64,000 nucleotides of DNA. Source: Emiliania huxleyi CCMP1516 (lineage: Eukaryota; Haptophyta; Isochrysidales; Noelaerhabdaceae). Location of the stretch: assembly GCF_000372725.1 (NCBI RefSeq), contig NW_005198391.1, positions 178,944 through 242,943 on the forward strand, in the 5' to 3' direction. Shown here piece by piece: positions 55,705 to 64,000 of the stretch (position 1 is the first letter of the stretch; each line of letters begins with the position of its first letter). The translations under genes were made by a program, and so were the position numbers. The notes beneath the pieces were generated by a model. That model was not told the origin of the DNA, searched no databases, and saw only the letters and a list, made by a program, of their open reading frames with translations.

Positions 55705-56706
55705 CTACGTCCGTGGCAGCGGCACCCTCTGCCACCGCCACGGCCCGTGCTCGCCCACCGCCGCGGGCTCGGTGCCGCCCGCGCCGTGCGTCATATCGCC
55801 CCGCGGCCGCGCAGTCTCGCGGTAGGCCACCCACACGCACGCCTCGCTCTTGCTCAGCAGCCACGCCGTCTGGGAGACCGTGCCGTACCACGAGGGCGCG
55901 TACCCGGGCGCGTGGCTCCCCACCGCGGCGGGCTCGGGGCCGGCGTGGTTGTCAAAGGGCGTGATGAAGGGCGCCGCTTGCAGCCGCCGCTCGGACCAGG
56001 CCGCGTGGTGCGAGTGCACGCCGCGCGCGGCCTCGGCCGCCTCTGCGGCGGCGCCGGCCAGCGCCGAGGTGCTCATGGCGGGCATCAGGAGCCGCAGCAG
56101 CTCCTCCGCGCCCGCCCTGCCGGCGCACTTTGGGCGCGCCCCCTCGAGCCGCCGCGCCACCTCCTGCTGCAGCCACGCCGCCTTTGGCCACGCCGCGTCG
56201 GAGCCCGCCGCCGACGCCGGGCCCGTCATCTGGCCGCTCGCGTCGTTGGTCTTGGTGAGGACGGCGGCGCGGCCCCTCTCGACCCGCAGCTCCGTCGTGC
56301 TCACTGCAAAGTCGCCCTCTGACGAGGGCGCGCAGGCGCTCAGCCGGAGCTCACTCGCCCCGTCGGCGCGGAGCGTGCCCCACAGCATGTTGAAGCAGGC
56401 GTACGCGTTGGAGTGCAGCGCCACCCACGCCTCGCCGAGCACGGCCCTGCGGACGAGGACGCCGCGCGACTCGAGAGGGCGGCCAGTCGGGCCGGCGCAG
56501 CGAACGTTGGTGAGGGCCGCGAGCGCTCCCGTGTGCGAGTTGATCGACATCCACGTGCCGCCCGCTTCGACGTCGGTCGCGTGTACGCAGCCGTCCTCGT
56601 GCGGCGCGACCGGCTCAGTCTCGCGGTCAAAGCGCTCGTCGCGGTTGAAGAGGAGAATCAGAGGGAAGTCAGGGTGGCTCTCGAGCGCGAGCGCGAGTAT
56701 GCACAT
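55705..56706 (-). CDS. TANGO2: TANGO2 homologue (NRDE family)
   Basis: An intronless protein of about 333 residues. The start MCILALALESHPDFPLILLF is followed at once by the diagnostic NRDERFDRET motif. Further family blocks are GGTWMSINSHTGALAALTNV, SRGVLVRRAVLG, YACFNMLWGT, and near the C-terminus YGTVSQTAWLLSKSEACVWV followed by YRET. The N-terminal Cys2 is in the place used by Ntn-type hydrolases, which NRDE proteins resemble. Human TANGO2 acts in lipid or haem handling and in secretory-pathway organisation; the reaction is not settled. An in-frame ATG five codons upstream (56721) is also possible. The 3' end is rich in Gly/Ala and runs close to unassigned sequence. Confidence 0.88.
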   Translation of the reverse strand: MCILALALESHPDFPLILLFNRDERFDRETEPVAPHEDGCVHATDVEAGGTWMSINSHTGALAALTNVRCAGPTGRPLESRGVLVRRAVLGEAWVALHSNAYACFNMLWGTLRADGASELRLSACAPSSEGDFAVSTTELRVERGRAAVLTKTNDASGQMTGPASAAGSDAAWPKAAWLQQEVARRLEGARPKCAGRAGAEELLRLLMPAMSTSALAGAAAEAAEAARGVHSHHAAWSERRLQAAPFITPFDNHAGPEPAAVGSHAPGYAPSWYGTVSQTAWLLSKSEACVWVAYRETARPRGDMTHGAGGTEPAAVGEHGPWRWQRVPLPRT

Positions 56707-56721
56707 GGATGGAGTGAGCAA

Positions 56722-57629
56722 GGGAACGCCTCCTTGTCTCGACTAGTCCTCTGCGCGCACGTCCGCGGACGACAGCGTACCAGCCCACAGTGGCTAGGTC
56801 GTTCGGTGCGTCAAGATGGCCATCGCCGCCCAGCCGGAAAAGAAGAAAAAGACCGCCGAGAATTCCGCGCTGCTGTCGCCGCTTCGCTCGCGGCGGCGGC
56901 GGCTGCGCCGCAGTGCGGCGCGGCTGGCGGCGCAGATGCGCAAAGAATCTGGCTGCTGCCAGAGCTGCCCTCCACCATGCTGTCCACCCTCGTGTGTGGC
57001 GCCCCTCGACTTCTCCTCCTTCCTCTTCCTCTGCGTCTGCACGGCGCACGCTCCTAGTTTGTCAGCGCACCTCTACGGCCTCAAGGTAGTAGCCTATCGC
57101 GTATCGGAGCGGTCGACTGGATGTCAATTGAACAACATGGGAGTAGTAGAGCTTGGTCAGCCGCGCGCGGCGATCCGAGCTGAGCGCCGCGGGGCGGCGG
57201 GAGGAGCGAAACCGAAGAGGCGAGAGGCAGAGGAGAGCGAAATACTGCCAAAGTCGCGGCGTCGCCACATCGCACCAATGTCCCAGCCTCCCCCACGATG
57301 TGGCAGTCGCCGCGATCCTGGACAGAAGAGTGCCCCGTCGTCATATTTCAGCGGTGCAAGGCTCTGGTCGTAGAAAGTTGCCATCGTCCAGAGAGCGGCG
57401 GCGGCGATGGAGTTGATGGTGGCGAGAGCCGGGGTCCCCAGGCTGCTCCAGCGAGGAGGCAGCTGGACTGGCTTGTCGCGGGGCGGGGTACCGGATGGGT
57501 GGCATTGAAGCCCGGGCCCGCCGACACAATTCGACCACTGGACACTATATCTAAATGCGGCGCAGGCCAATCTCAAGTTCCCTTCTCGATTCTTCGCGGG
57601 TTTTGGTGCAGTCACCTTCCCCCGCGACA
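56722..57629. other. intergenic, nothing firm
   Basis: Several frames are open on both strands because of high GC content. None resembles a known family. Confidence 0.45.
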
Positions 57630-57863
57630 GCCATTGCCTCTGCCTACAACCCCGAGAACCACGGCAAGCTCAAACACGTCGAGCGGCGCCACTTCTTCAT
57701 CCGCGAGGCCATCGAAGAAGCCAAGATCTGTGTTCCTTTCGTCCGCAGCGACGAGAACCTCGCCGACTTCTTCACGAAGCCGCTCAAACCCCAGCGCTTC
57801 TTCGAGCTGCGGGACAAGATCATGAATGTCAAGGAGCCTTCCTCCCAGTCGGATGGGAAGTAA
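57630..57863 (+). mobile_element. Ty1/copia LTR-retrotransposon fossil (RNase H end)
   Basis: A short piece of the copia-family RNase H C-terminus, recognised by a KHVERRHFFIREAIEEAKIC block and ENLADFFTKPLKPQRFFELR, ends at 57863. No reverse transcriptase, integrase or capsid part lies beside it, so it is a remnant. The following 300-400 bp could contain LTR-derived sequence, but no second LTR is visible to confirm it. The remnant keeps family residues well, so it need not be very old. Confidence 0.75.
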
Positions 57864-59028
57864 TCTCCTTCACCGAGACGTGGGCGCGGGCGCCGCGCCG
57901 CGAGTCGCGAACAGTGCCGCCCCCCCCCCCCGCGAGAGCCATAGACTCTCCAGTGCATGTTCCATGCCCCATCGAGAGGGACACTTTCCTCTCTATCCAT
58001 GTGAGTGACTCGACTACGTCGAGGGGGGGGACGTCTGAACCACACGTGTCCCTCCATTCACACTCTCCCAGTCCTTCCTGGTCTAGTGCCCGACTTCTCC
58101 GCCCGTCGTGCTGAGTTGGTCGCACCTCCGTGCATCTTCGTCCTTTAGACGTTTCACCTAGAGCAAGCAGGGCGGCACGCCCCTAGGTCCACCCGCCAGC
58201 CGGGTGGGGCTTGCACGGGCTGGGACCATCTAGGCTGGCACGCGCGCGCAATTTTTTCTTTGAGCGCCGGCTCGCTGTTCACGGCTCGCTGTGCACAGCC
58301 TTGTTACGCGAGGGCTGGCGGCGGCGGCGACAGAGGCAGCGGCGGTGGTGGTGGCTCAAAGGAGATGAGAGCGAGCCGGTAAAGTGAAGAAGGAGAGAAG
58401 ATCCGTGCCCACGAAGCCGAGGTGCTCGTGGTGGGAACCGAAGTAGACGAAGAACAGACGTCAGAGATCATTCGAATGTCGCCGAGCTCGGCCGATTTGC
58501 CGAGTCGGGTCGCGGCCGAGTTGCCGCTTGCTGGGGCTCCAACCCAGCTCCACGTCGAGCCCCAGGCTCGCACGGCATCAGCCTTCGTATCGAGCGAAGA
58601 CGGGAAATACTGTGCCGGACGGGCATCAGTCCGGTTTACATGCTGCACGGCCGAGTTGCCAAGCAGGCTCCTGGCCGAGGTGCCAAGAAGACTTGTGAGC
58701 AGGGACTCCGGCCCTGACTGCCACCACGACACCGCAGGCTTCCGTGGTGCCGGCTATCGTATCGAGTGCTAGCCGGACTAAGCTGTGCGGCTGCATCGCA
58801 CCAGCAATCATGACGGCCAAGTTGCCGTCGATCTCCTCGCTCCGCGATCTCACCGGAGGTACCATGTAGTGAGCTGTGAGCTGTACACGGAGCGAGGGTC
58901 TGTACCGAGGCGTACAGGAACGGTACAAGAGGTATCGCCGGGGCTCCGCTCCAAGAGACCTCGAGATGTGCGTGCGTGTGCCTCTAATCGCCAGGCCCTC
59001 GTCGAACTCAGCGCCGCCTCCGACGCGA
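57864..59028. other. intergenic with possible LTR remnant and GCCGAG-type local repeats
   Basis: Near 58480-58700, variants of GGCCGAGTTGCCAAG and GCCGATTTGCCGAG repeat several times with irregular spacing. No gene is supported. The region just before 59029 is the likely promoter and leader of the exonuclease gene. Confidence 0.4.
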
Positions 59029-60156
59029 ATGACGACTCTGTTCACCCTCCTCGCGTCGTCCTGGTCGCGCTGCCGCGCTGTTCGTGCCGCACCGGTGCGG
59101 CTCTCGCGCCGCTGCAGAGTCTTGGCGACTTTGCCGCAGCAGGAGTGGGTCGCCGGCCTCGCCTTTGACCTCGAGACGACCGGTCTCAATACGGACGAGG
59201 CGGAGATCGTCCAGTTTGCGTGCGTCGTGGCCAACTCGCGGAGAGAGGGCGGCGCCAGCTTCTGCGAGTTTGTGATGCCGCAATGCGAGATCGATCCGGG
59301 CGCCTCCGCGGTCACCGGCATCACCAAGCAGCTGCTGGCAGAGCGAGGTGCGCGGCCGTTCGCAGAGGTGTGGGCAACCTTCGAGGGCTGGCTCCGCGAG
59401 ACGCTGGTCAGCGAGACGCGGCCGCTCGTCTGGTCGGCGCACAACGGCGACCGGTTTGACGTCCCGATCCTGCGGCGCTGCGTGCGCGATGCGACTGGCG
59501 GCCCTTCGCCGCTGCTCAGCGAGCCTCGGGCGGCCTTTGTCGACACGTTGCCGCTGGCGCGCGCCGCGCTGCGGCCCCGGCCGCGCTACACCCGGGGCGC
59601 ACCCGGCCCCTTCACGCTCGGAGCCCTCTTCGAGCGAGCCTCTCCCCGCGGCGGCGCGCTGGAGGGCGCCCACGACGCGCTGGTCGACGCCGAGGCGCTG
59701 GCGCGGGTGTGGCGCTGGCTGATCGAGGAGCAGGGCGCCGACGCGGCCAGTGCGGCGTGGGCCGCCTCGGCGGCGACCGCGGGGCAGCCCTCCCTCGCAC
59801 CCTTCCAGGCGCACCTGCAGTACCGCGGCTACGGGCTCGAGCCCGCCACGAGGACCGCACCAGCAGCACCCTCCAGCAGCGGGGCGGGCGACGCGTCGCG
59901 GGCTGCTCGGCGCCCGTCGACCCCGCGCGGGGGCGACGCAGATTCGCTCGAGCGCGTGGCTGGCATCGGGCCGGCGCTCTCGAAAAAGCTGAACAGCAAG
60001 GGCATCGGCACGTACGACGAGCTCGAGAGGGCGTGGGCGCAGCGCGGCCGCGACCACCGGAGGATGCTCGGCTGGCTGGTCAAGTCGATGCCGGGGACGA
60101 ACCGGCTCGCCCTCGCAAAGGCGGTGCGGGGGATGGCGGCGGAGTGGCCGGTCTGA
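59029..60156 (+). CDS. DEDDh 3'-5' exonuclease with C-terminal helix-hairpin-helix segment
   Basis: An intronless protein of about 375 residues. The start MTTLFTLLASSWSRCRAVRA, rich in Arg and Ser and free of acids, looks like an organelle transit peptide. The exonuclease core shows the four metal-binding acids and the histidine: DLETTGL (first Asp and Glu), SAHNGDRFDVPIL (second Asp) and GAHDALVDAEAL (His and last Asp), with the DnaQ-type spacing. A Ser/Ala linker leads to a helix-hairpin-helix-like segment (LERVAGIGPALSKKLNSKGI) that could bind DNA. Such enzymes trim or proofread 3' ends; a mitochondrial or plastid DNA role is inferred from the leader. I chose the ATG at 59029 over the open frame upstream, which lacks family similarity. 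Confidence 0.82.
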   Translation: MTTLFTLLASSWSRCRAVRAAPVRLSRRCRVLATLPQQEWVAGLAFDLETTGLNTDEAEIVQFACVVANSRREGGASFCEFVMPQCEIDPGASAVTGITKQLLAERGARPFAEVWATFEGWLRETLVSETRPLVWSAHNGDRFDVPILRRCVRDATGGPSPLLSEPRAAFVDTLPLARAALRPRPRYTRGAPGPFTLGALFERASPRGGALEGAHDALVDAEALARVWRWLIEEQGADAASAAWAASAATAGQPSLAPFQAHLQYRGYGLEPATRTAPAAPSSSGAGDASRAARRPSTPRGGDADSLERVAGIGPALSKKLNSKGIGTYDELERAWAQRGRDHRRMLGWLVKSMPGTNRLALAKAVRGMAAEWPV

Positions 60157-60332
60157 GTGGCGGGTCATCAAACAAGAGTAATGGACATCTCTGCGCAAGA
60201 ACAGGAGAGTGTTGGGGTAGAGATAGTAGATTAAGACTGGAGATCCGCGGATCTCTCACACGGACACGCCCAAGTCTCGCCAGTAGATCCCTCCATGCGC
60301 GCCTGCTCAGTATGCTCTCGGCCTGAGCCCTG

Positions 60333-60630
60333 GCCTCGACACCTCGACACCAAACCTCGACGACACCGACTCGACACCTCGACAACCCATGCCAACTCGA
60401 CTCTAAACTCGACACCGTCCCCTCGACACCCCTCGACACCCCTCGACACCCCTCGACACCCCTCGACAGTCGACACCCCTCGACACCATCTAGGCTGAAA
60501 CCATGCTCGTCCGTGTCAAGGTGCCAAACTCGACACCTCGACACCCCTCGACACCCCTCGACACCCCTCTCGACACCGCTCGACACCGCTCGACACCGCT
60601 CGACACCGCTCGACACCGCTCGACACCTCT
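60333..60630. repeat. 10-bp minisatellite CTCGACACC(C/G), block 1
   Basis: Units CTCGACACCC in the first half and CTCGACACCG in the second, interrupted at about 60485-60530 by unique sequence containing CTGAAACCATGCTCG. The interruption has an inverted counterpart next to the second block, near 61460. Confidence 0.9.
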
Positions 60631-60689
60631 GATGATCCTAACACAGCAGAGACGTAGACCCATTGGAGTCACAGAGTTAGAAATCAGGG

Positions 60690-61310
60690 TTGCAGCAGCA
60701 ATTAAACTTGGCTGGCAGTACTTTCATCCCTGAGTTGCAGCCTCTCAAGTTCTAGCTCAAGTTGCAGCTCAGTTGCACCCCTGTTGATGCAGCAAACATG
60801 GCAGTACTCAGGTAGCCCTAAGGTGCTGCACAGCACCTTGTACAGTGGCAATGAATCCTCACACCAGTGAGCTTGTGCCATGAGTGCAGACCTGTGGTCC
60901 ATTGCGCTTTGTGCACTGGCGATGCTGACAACGGCGACACTGCAGCGGCGGCGACGCTGCTGCGATGGGGTACTGGCAGCCCTTAGCTGCTGGACAGCAC
61001 CTTGTGCAGTGGCAATGTCCACTGACTCATGGCACCAGCCTTGTGCCATGAGCGCTGTGGTCAGTTGCGCTTTGTGCGCCGGTGACGCTGCAGCGGCGAC
61101 GCTGCTGCAGCGGCGACGCTGCTGCGGTGCTGCGCCTGCACAGCACCTTGGTGCACAGTGGCAATGACTCCCGGCACTTGATGTCCTCAAATGTCCACAG
61201 AGAGTATACTGGTTGTGCTCAGGTTGTGCTACATCAACAGGGTGCAACTGAGGCTGCAACTAAGGGATGAAACAGCTTTGCAACTGCTGCCCAACTTTTG
61301 TTGTATGTTG
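60690..61310. repeat. foldback element with about 90-bp inverted arms and internal tandem repeat
   Basis: The left arm (about 60700-60795) and the complement of the right arm (about 61225-61310) share TTTCATCCCT, AGTTGCAGCCTC, CAGTTGCACCC and CTGTTGATG in the same order. Between them, a unit beginning CAGCACCTTG recurs at 60831, 60995 and 61141 (164 and 146 bp apart) and holds GCAGCGGCGACGCTGCTG blocks. The whole element sits between minisatellite blocks. No coding capacity is claimed. Confidence 0.7.
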
Positions 61311-61335
61311 ATGGGCTGCAACTGCATCCACCTGC

Positions 61336-61460
61336 CACCTTGGACACCTCGATACCTCAGACGCCTCTTGACAACACTCGACACCCGCTCGACACCCGCT
61401 CGACACCCTCGACACCCGCTCGACACCCTCGACACCCCTCGAGCACCCCTCGACACGGTC
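61336..61460. repeat. CTCGACACC minisatellite, block 2
   Basis: About ten diverged 10-15 bp units (CTCGACACCCG and CTCGACACC types). It is followed by CAAGCATGGTTTCAG, the inverted match of a segment inside block 1. Confidence 0.85.
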
Positions 61461-61470
61461 AAGCATGGTT

Positions 61471-61982
61471 TCAGCCCCGACAGGCCCCGACAGGCCCCGA
61501 CAGGCCCCGCGACAGGCCCCGACAGGCCCCGCGACAGGCCCCGCGACAGGCCCCGCGACAGGCCCCGCGACAGGCCCCGCGACAGGCCCCGCGACAGGCC
61601 CCGCGACAGGCCCCGCGACAGGCCCCGCGACAGGCCCCGCGACAGGCCCCGACAGGCCCCGACACAGGCCCCGACAGGCCCCGACACAGGCCCCGACAGG
61701 CCCCGACACAGGCCCCGACAGGCCCCGACACAGGCCCCGACAGGCCCCGACAGGCCCCGACAGGCCCCGACAGGCCCCGACAGGCCCCGACAGGCCCCGA
61801 CAGGCCCCGACAGGCCCCGACAGGCCCCGACAGGCCCCGACAGGCCCCGACAGGCCCCGACAGGCCCCGACAGGCCCCGACAGGCCCCGACAGGCCCCGA
61901 CAGGCCCCGACAGGCCCCGACAGGCCCCGACAGGCCCCGACAGGCCCCGACAGGCCCCGACAGGCCCCGACAGGCCCCGACC
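61471..61982. repeat. CAGGCCCCGA minisatellite with three repeat registers
   Basis: Three sub-blocks are visible: about ten 12-bp units CAGGCCCCGCGA (about 61523-61642), then 22-bp dimers CAGGCCCCGACA plus CAGGCCCCGA (about 61643-61730), then 25 perfect 10-bp units (61731-61980). The minus strand has GGGG runs separated by six bases throughout, so it could form G-quadruplexes. All six frames stay open or nearly so, which creates false long open frames. Further CTCGACACC units follow at about 61996-62055. Confidence 0.95.
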
Positions 61983-62280
61983 ACCTCTATCTATCCCTCG
62001 ACAGCAGCTCGACACCCTCGACACCGGGCCTCGACACCTCGACACCAGGGCTCAGCTCTCGGCATTCTGTACAGCCTCCTTCACTTCACATCCGAAGGGC
62101 CGGGCGGGGGCTAAGAAGCACACCCAGCGGGCCAGATGATCGGTATCGGGTTGCGGGCTAGCCCTAGTTTTGGGGGGTGCGCGTTCGCAGGGAAAGGGCC
62201 GAAAGTAAACACGGTCTGCGAGGGTTGGTTCTGCGCTTTTTGGGTGTCCCCTAGCCGCGGAACGCAAAACATTCTAGAAA

Positions 62281-62628
62281 TTCTACCACGACGCGATCTT
62301 TGTCAAGCGCAACAACTTCAACCTGCTGCTCCACGTACCACGAGACGTTCGGCGGCGGCTTCTCGCCCACCGCCGTTCTCAAGCTGCGCCGCCTCGCGCG
62401 CAAAGTCGCGCGCGGCAGCGTTGACCGCACGGCCTACTCGCCCAAGTACTCGCTCTATTTTATGTCCCACCATGCAGAGCGCATCTCTCTCTCTGTTGTG
62501 CGAGGCGTGAACCGCGCCATTCGCTCTCACCTGGCAACCCTGTCTGCACGTCTCGCGCGCGCGTGAACAGGGCTCCAGGCCCCAAATGACGTGTGAGTGT
62601 TAGAGTTGTGGTATTGCTAAAAATCTCG
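62281..62628 (+). mobile_element. 5'-truncated second copy of the unknown element
   Basis: Nearly identical to 53753-54097, with a 6-bp insertion, a few substitutions and a slightly shorter end motif (GTTAGAGTTGTGGTATTGC). It starts abruptly within the coding region, so it is a 3' fragment. Such truncation is what reverse-transcription-based movement leaves. Confidence 0.75.
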
Positions 62629-63082
62629 AAACGCCCCCTCTACTCGGAGCTAAAAAAAAGAAACACCAGACACGCACACGACGTACATCCTCACTCGACG
62701 TCACCCCTCAGGGCCCCTCCGTTCGGCCTCCCCGCCCCCCCATCCGAGGGTGCTCCCTTCTCCTCCCGGTCCTCCCGCCTGTGACCAGCGTACAAAAGGT
62801 ATTTTCTTCTCATAACAAGCTGTGAATTATTTTCTTCTCAATAACAAGGCTGTGAAAACACATTTTGCGCTGCCGCGGTCGGGCTGGCGCTGTCGTCCTT
62901 GCTGCACAGGTGCTTTATCCCGATAAACACGCCCCAACCGCGCACCCCCCCCCCCCCGCGCGCGCGCCCGATCGCAGCACGCGTCGATGTCCTCCGAAAA
63001 CAGAACCGCGGCCTCAAAAACATCGCTCCGTCCTCCGATGCGCGACTGTCGCTGCCACAGCAGGCCAAACAACCGCGCCACG
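62629..63082. other. upstream region of the SNAP-25-like gene
   Basis: A short repeat ATTTTCTTCTCA-(A)-TAACAAG(C)TGTGA occurs twice in tandem near 62798-62825 and 62828-62855. A C-run followed by alternating CG lies at about 62946-62968. No gene is seen. Confidence 0.4.
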
Positions 63083-63998
63083 ATGAAGAAGTTTGCGATG
63101 AATAAGGACCAGCTGATGGGCGGAGGCGCATCCGCCAGCCCCTGGGGAGGCGGCGGCTACGGCGGCTCCTCTGCCGTCGGCCCTTCGACCTCGTGGAAGC
63201 CGCCCTCCGAGGAGGAGAGCCTCGAGCAGCTGCAGAAGCGGATCGACGACCACGACTCGGCAATCAAGGATTCGCTGCATCGCACTACGGCTATGGCCAA
63301 CCAGACGCGCGAGGTTGGCGCCGCGACGCTTAGGGACATTCACATGCAGGGGGAGCAGCTCAAGGGGATCGCAGCGAACCAGCAAAAGGCGCGGGCTCGT
63401 GCCGCGAGGTCTCTGCACGCGGCGGGCGGGCGCGACGTCTCCCCTCCCCTCCCCCCCCCCTCCCTCTCCCCCCTCAGGTCGAGGAGAACCTGCAGACCTC
63501 GAACAAGCTTCTGCGGGGCATGGAGTCGTGGCGGGGCACCTTTGTCAACTGGGCAGCCGCTGGGCGGAGGAGTAGAAGGGGAGGGGAGGAGTCACTGGGA
63601 GCGAGGCGGCGACCAACGCGTAGGCCACGGGGACCAACAAGGAGATCAGGAAGACCGTGGCGCACCGCGACCCGCGCGGGGAGGACAAGAGCGAGGAGGC
63701 TCGCTCGCCCTGCACCACGGTTGCCCGCACCTCGGCTGCTCCAGACGGCCGCACGGACTCACCGGCACGTGCGCGCCTCGCCCCTTCCCGCAGGCTCAGC
63801 GGGCGGCGGAGTCGGCAGTGGCGCCGACGCACCTCGCTTCGCGCGCTCCGCCGCCGCGGGCCTCTCACCCACCGCCCCTTCCCCTCCAGGCGCAGCTCGA
63901 GGCTGCAGGAGGCAGCGGCTGGAGGCGGGAGCAGGTGTACGGAGGCGGCAGCGCCGCGCCGGTGACGGACGAGTGCGACGCGCTCAGCCAGATCTCGT
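63083..63998 (+). CDS. SNAP-25-like Qb/Qc SNARE, 3' end beyond the window
   Basis: Membrane-fusion SNARE. Exon 1 (63083-63388) starts MKKFAMNKDQLMGGGASASP, a Gly/Ser-rich head, then a Qb SNARE helix: LEQLQKRIDDHDSAIKDSLH, TAMANQTREVGAATLRDI, MQGEQLKGIAANQ. Exon 2 begins at 63476 with VEENLQTSNKLLRGMESWRG and TFVNWAA, the end of the Qb helix and start of the linker, as in SNAP-25. Later exons are likely: ATGTNKEIRKTVAHRD after an acceptor near 63624, and AQLEAAGGSGWRREQ to TDECDALSQISS from about 63890, the beginning of the Qc helix cut by the window end. The first intron (63389-63475) is GC-AG after AAG. Other borders are not fixed. Plant SNAP33-type proteins have the same layout. Confidence 0.8.
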   Translation, partial: MKKFAMNKDQLMGGGASASPWGGGGYGGSSAVGPSTSWKPPSEEESLEQLQKRIDDHDSAIKDSLHRTTAMANQTREVGAATLRDIHMQGEQLKGIAANQQKARARAARSLHAAGGRDVSPPLPPPSLSPLRSRRTCRPRTSFCGAWSRGGAPLSTGQPLGGGVEGEGRSHWERGGDQRVGHGDQQGDQEDRGAPRPARGGQERGGSLALHHGCPHLGCSRRPHGLTGTCAPRPFPQAQRAAESAVAPTHLASRAPPPRASHPPPLPLQAQLEAAGGSGWRREQVYGGGSAAPVTDECDALSQIS

Positions 63999-64000
63999 CC

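Noticed and set aside
56816-57373. A 185-residue plus-strand frame before the copia fossil
   Set aside because: It lacks any domain and its composition shifts repeatedly; it is probably chance in GC-rich DNA.
60333-61980. CRISPR-like array
   Set aside because: The units are contiguous 10-22 bp repeats without spacers, in a eukaryotic nuclear context.
61191-62161. Very long open frames on both strands rich in Arg-Gln-Ala-Pro or Gly-Ala-Cys repeats
   Set aside because: They are a by-product of the 10- and 12-bp minisatellite, which has no stop in any frame; there is no conserved domain or normal start.

Overview
This window is nuclear DNA of a GC-rich, intron-bearing eukaryotic alga. The best lineage clue is a three-exon fucoxanthin-chlorophyll a/c type light-harvesting gene (43532-44511, minus strand), found with a plastid fibrillin, an animal-type cryptochrome/(6-4) photolyase, a GT77 glycosyltransferase, an LSD1 homologue, a formin and a SNAP-25-like SNARE. 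Together they suggest an alga with a red-lineage secondary plastid, most likely a haptophyte; a GC-rich heterokont such as a pelagophyte is not excluded. Nothing is organised as bacterial operons.

Layout. 0-8.2 kb: an assembly gap, a partial Cys-rich gene, MITE and microsatellite repeats, a PDZ protein, the cryptochrome, a retroposon copy, tRNA-Leu(AAG) and a HutD-family gene. 8.6-22.3 kb: GT77 glycosyltransferase, retroposons and a 124-bp satellite, a very large SET-domain protein, a four-exon lipocalin, a TrmB-like methyltransferase. 22.5-34.8 kb: a protein with an FAHGG/DFRG (vWD-like) domain, an acyltransferase with EF-hands, fibrillin, and an LSD1-type demethylase whose tower region is replaced by Cys-rich and AP2-like modules. 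35-40.3 kb: a broken MACPF-like gene, a second gap and a 504-bp PIF/Harbinger-like MITE. 40.3-52.5 kb: MORC-like/Tudor ATPase, light-harvesting protein, an ADF-H/formin/LIM gene, Mis18-like protein, a small membrane protein. 52.8-64 kb: a repeated unknown coding element, TANGO2, a copia fossil, a DEDDh exonuclease, a 1.7-kb complex of 10-bp minisatellites, and the start of a SNAP-25-like gene.

The strongest system-level signal is splicing. Of 24 introns whose borders I could fix by protein frame, 7 begin with GC rather than GT, and in all 7 the upstream exon ends in AAG or CAG. Other notable items are the rebuilt LSD1, the actin-regulator fusion, a 48-bp retroposed module with a (CA)n tail inserted twice with target duplications, and a readable history of retroposon insertion and satellite growth at 12.2-13.4 kb.
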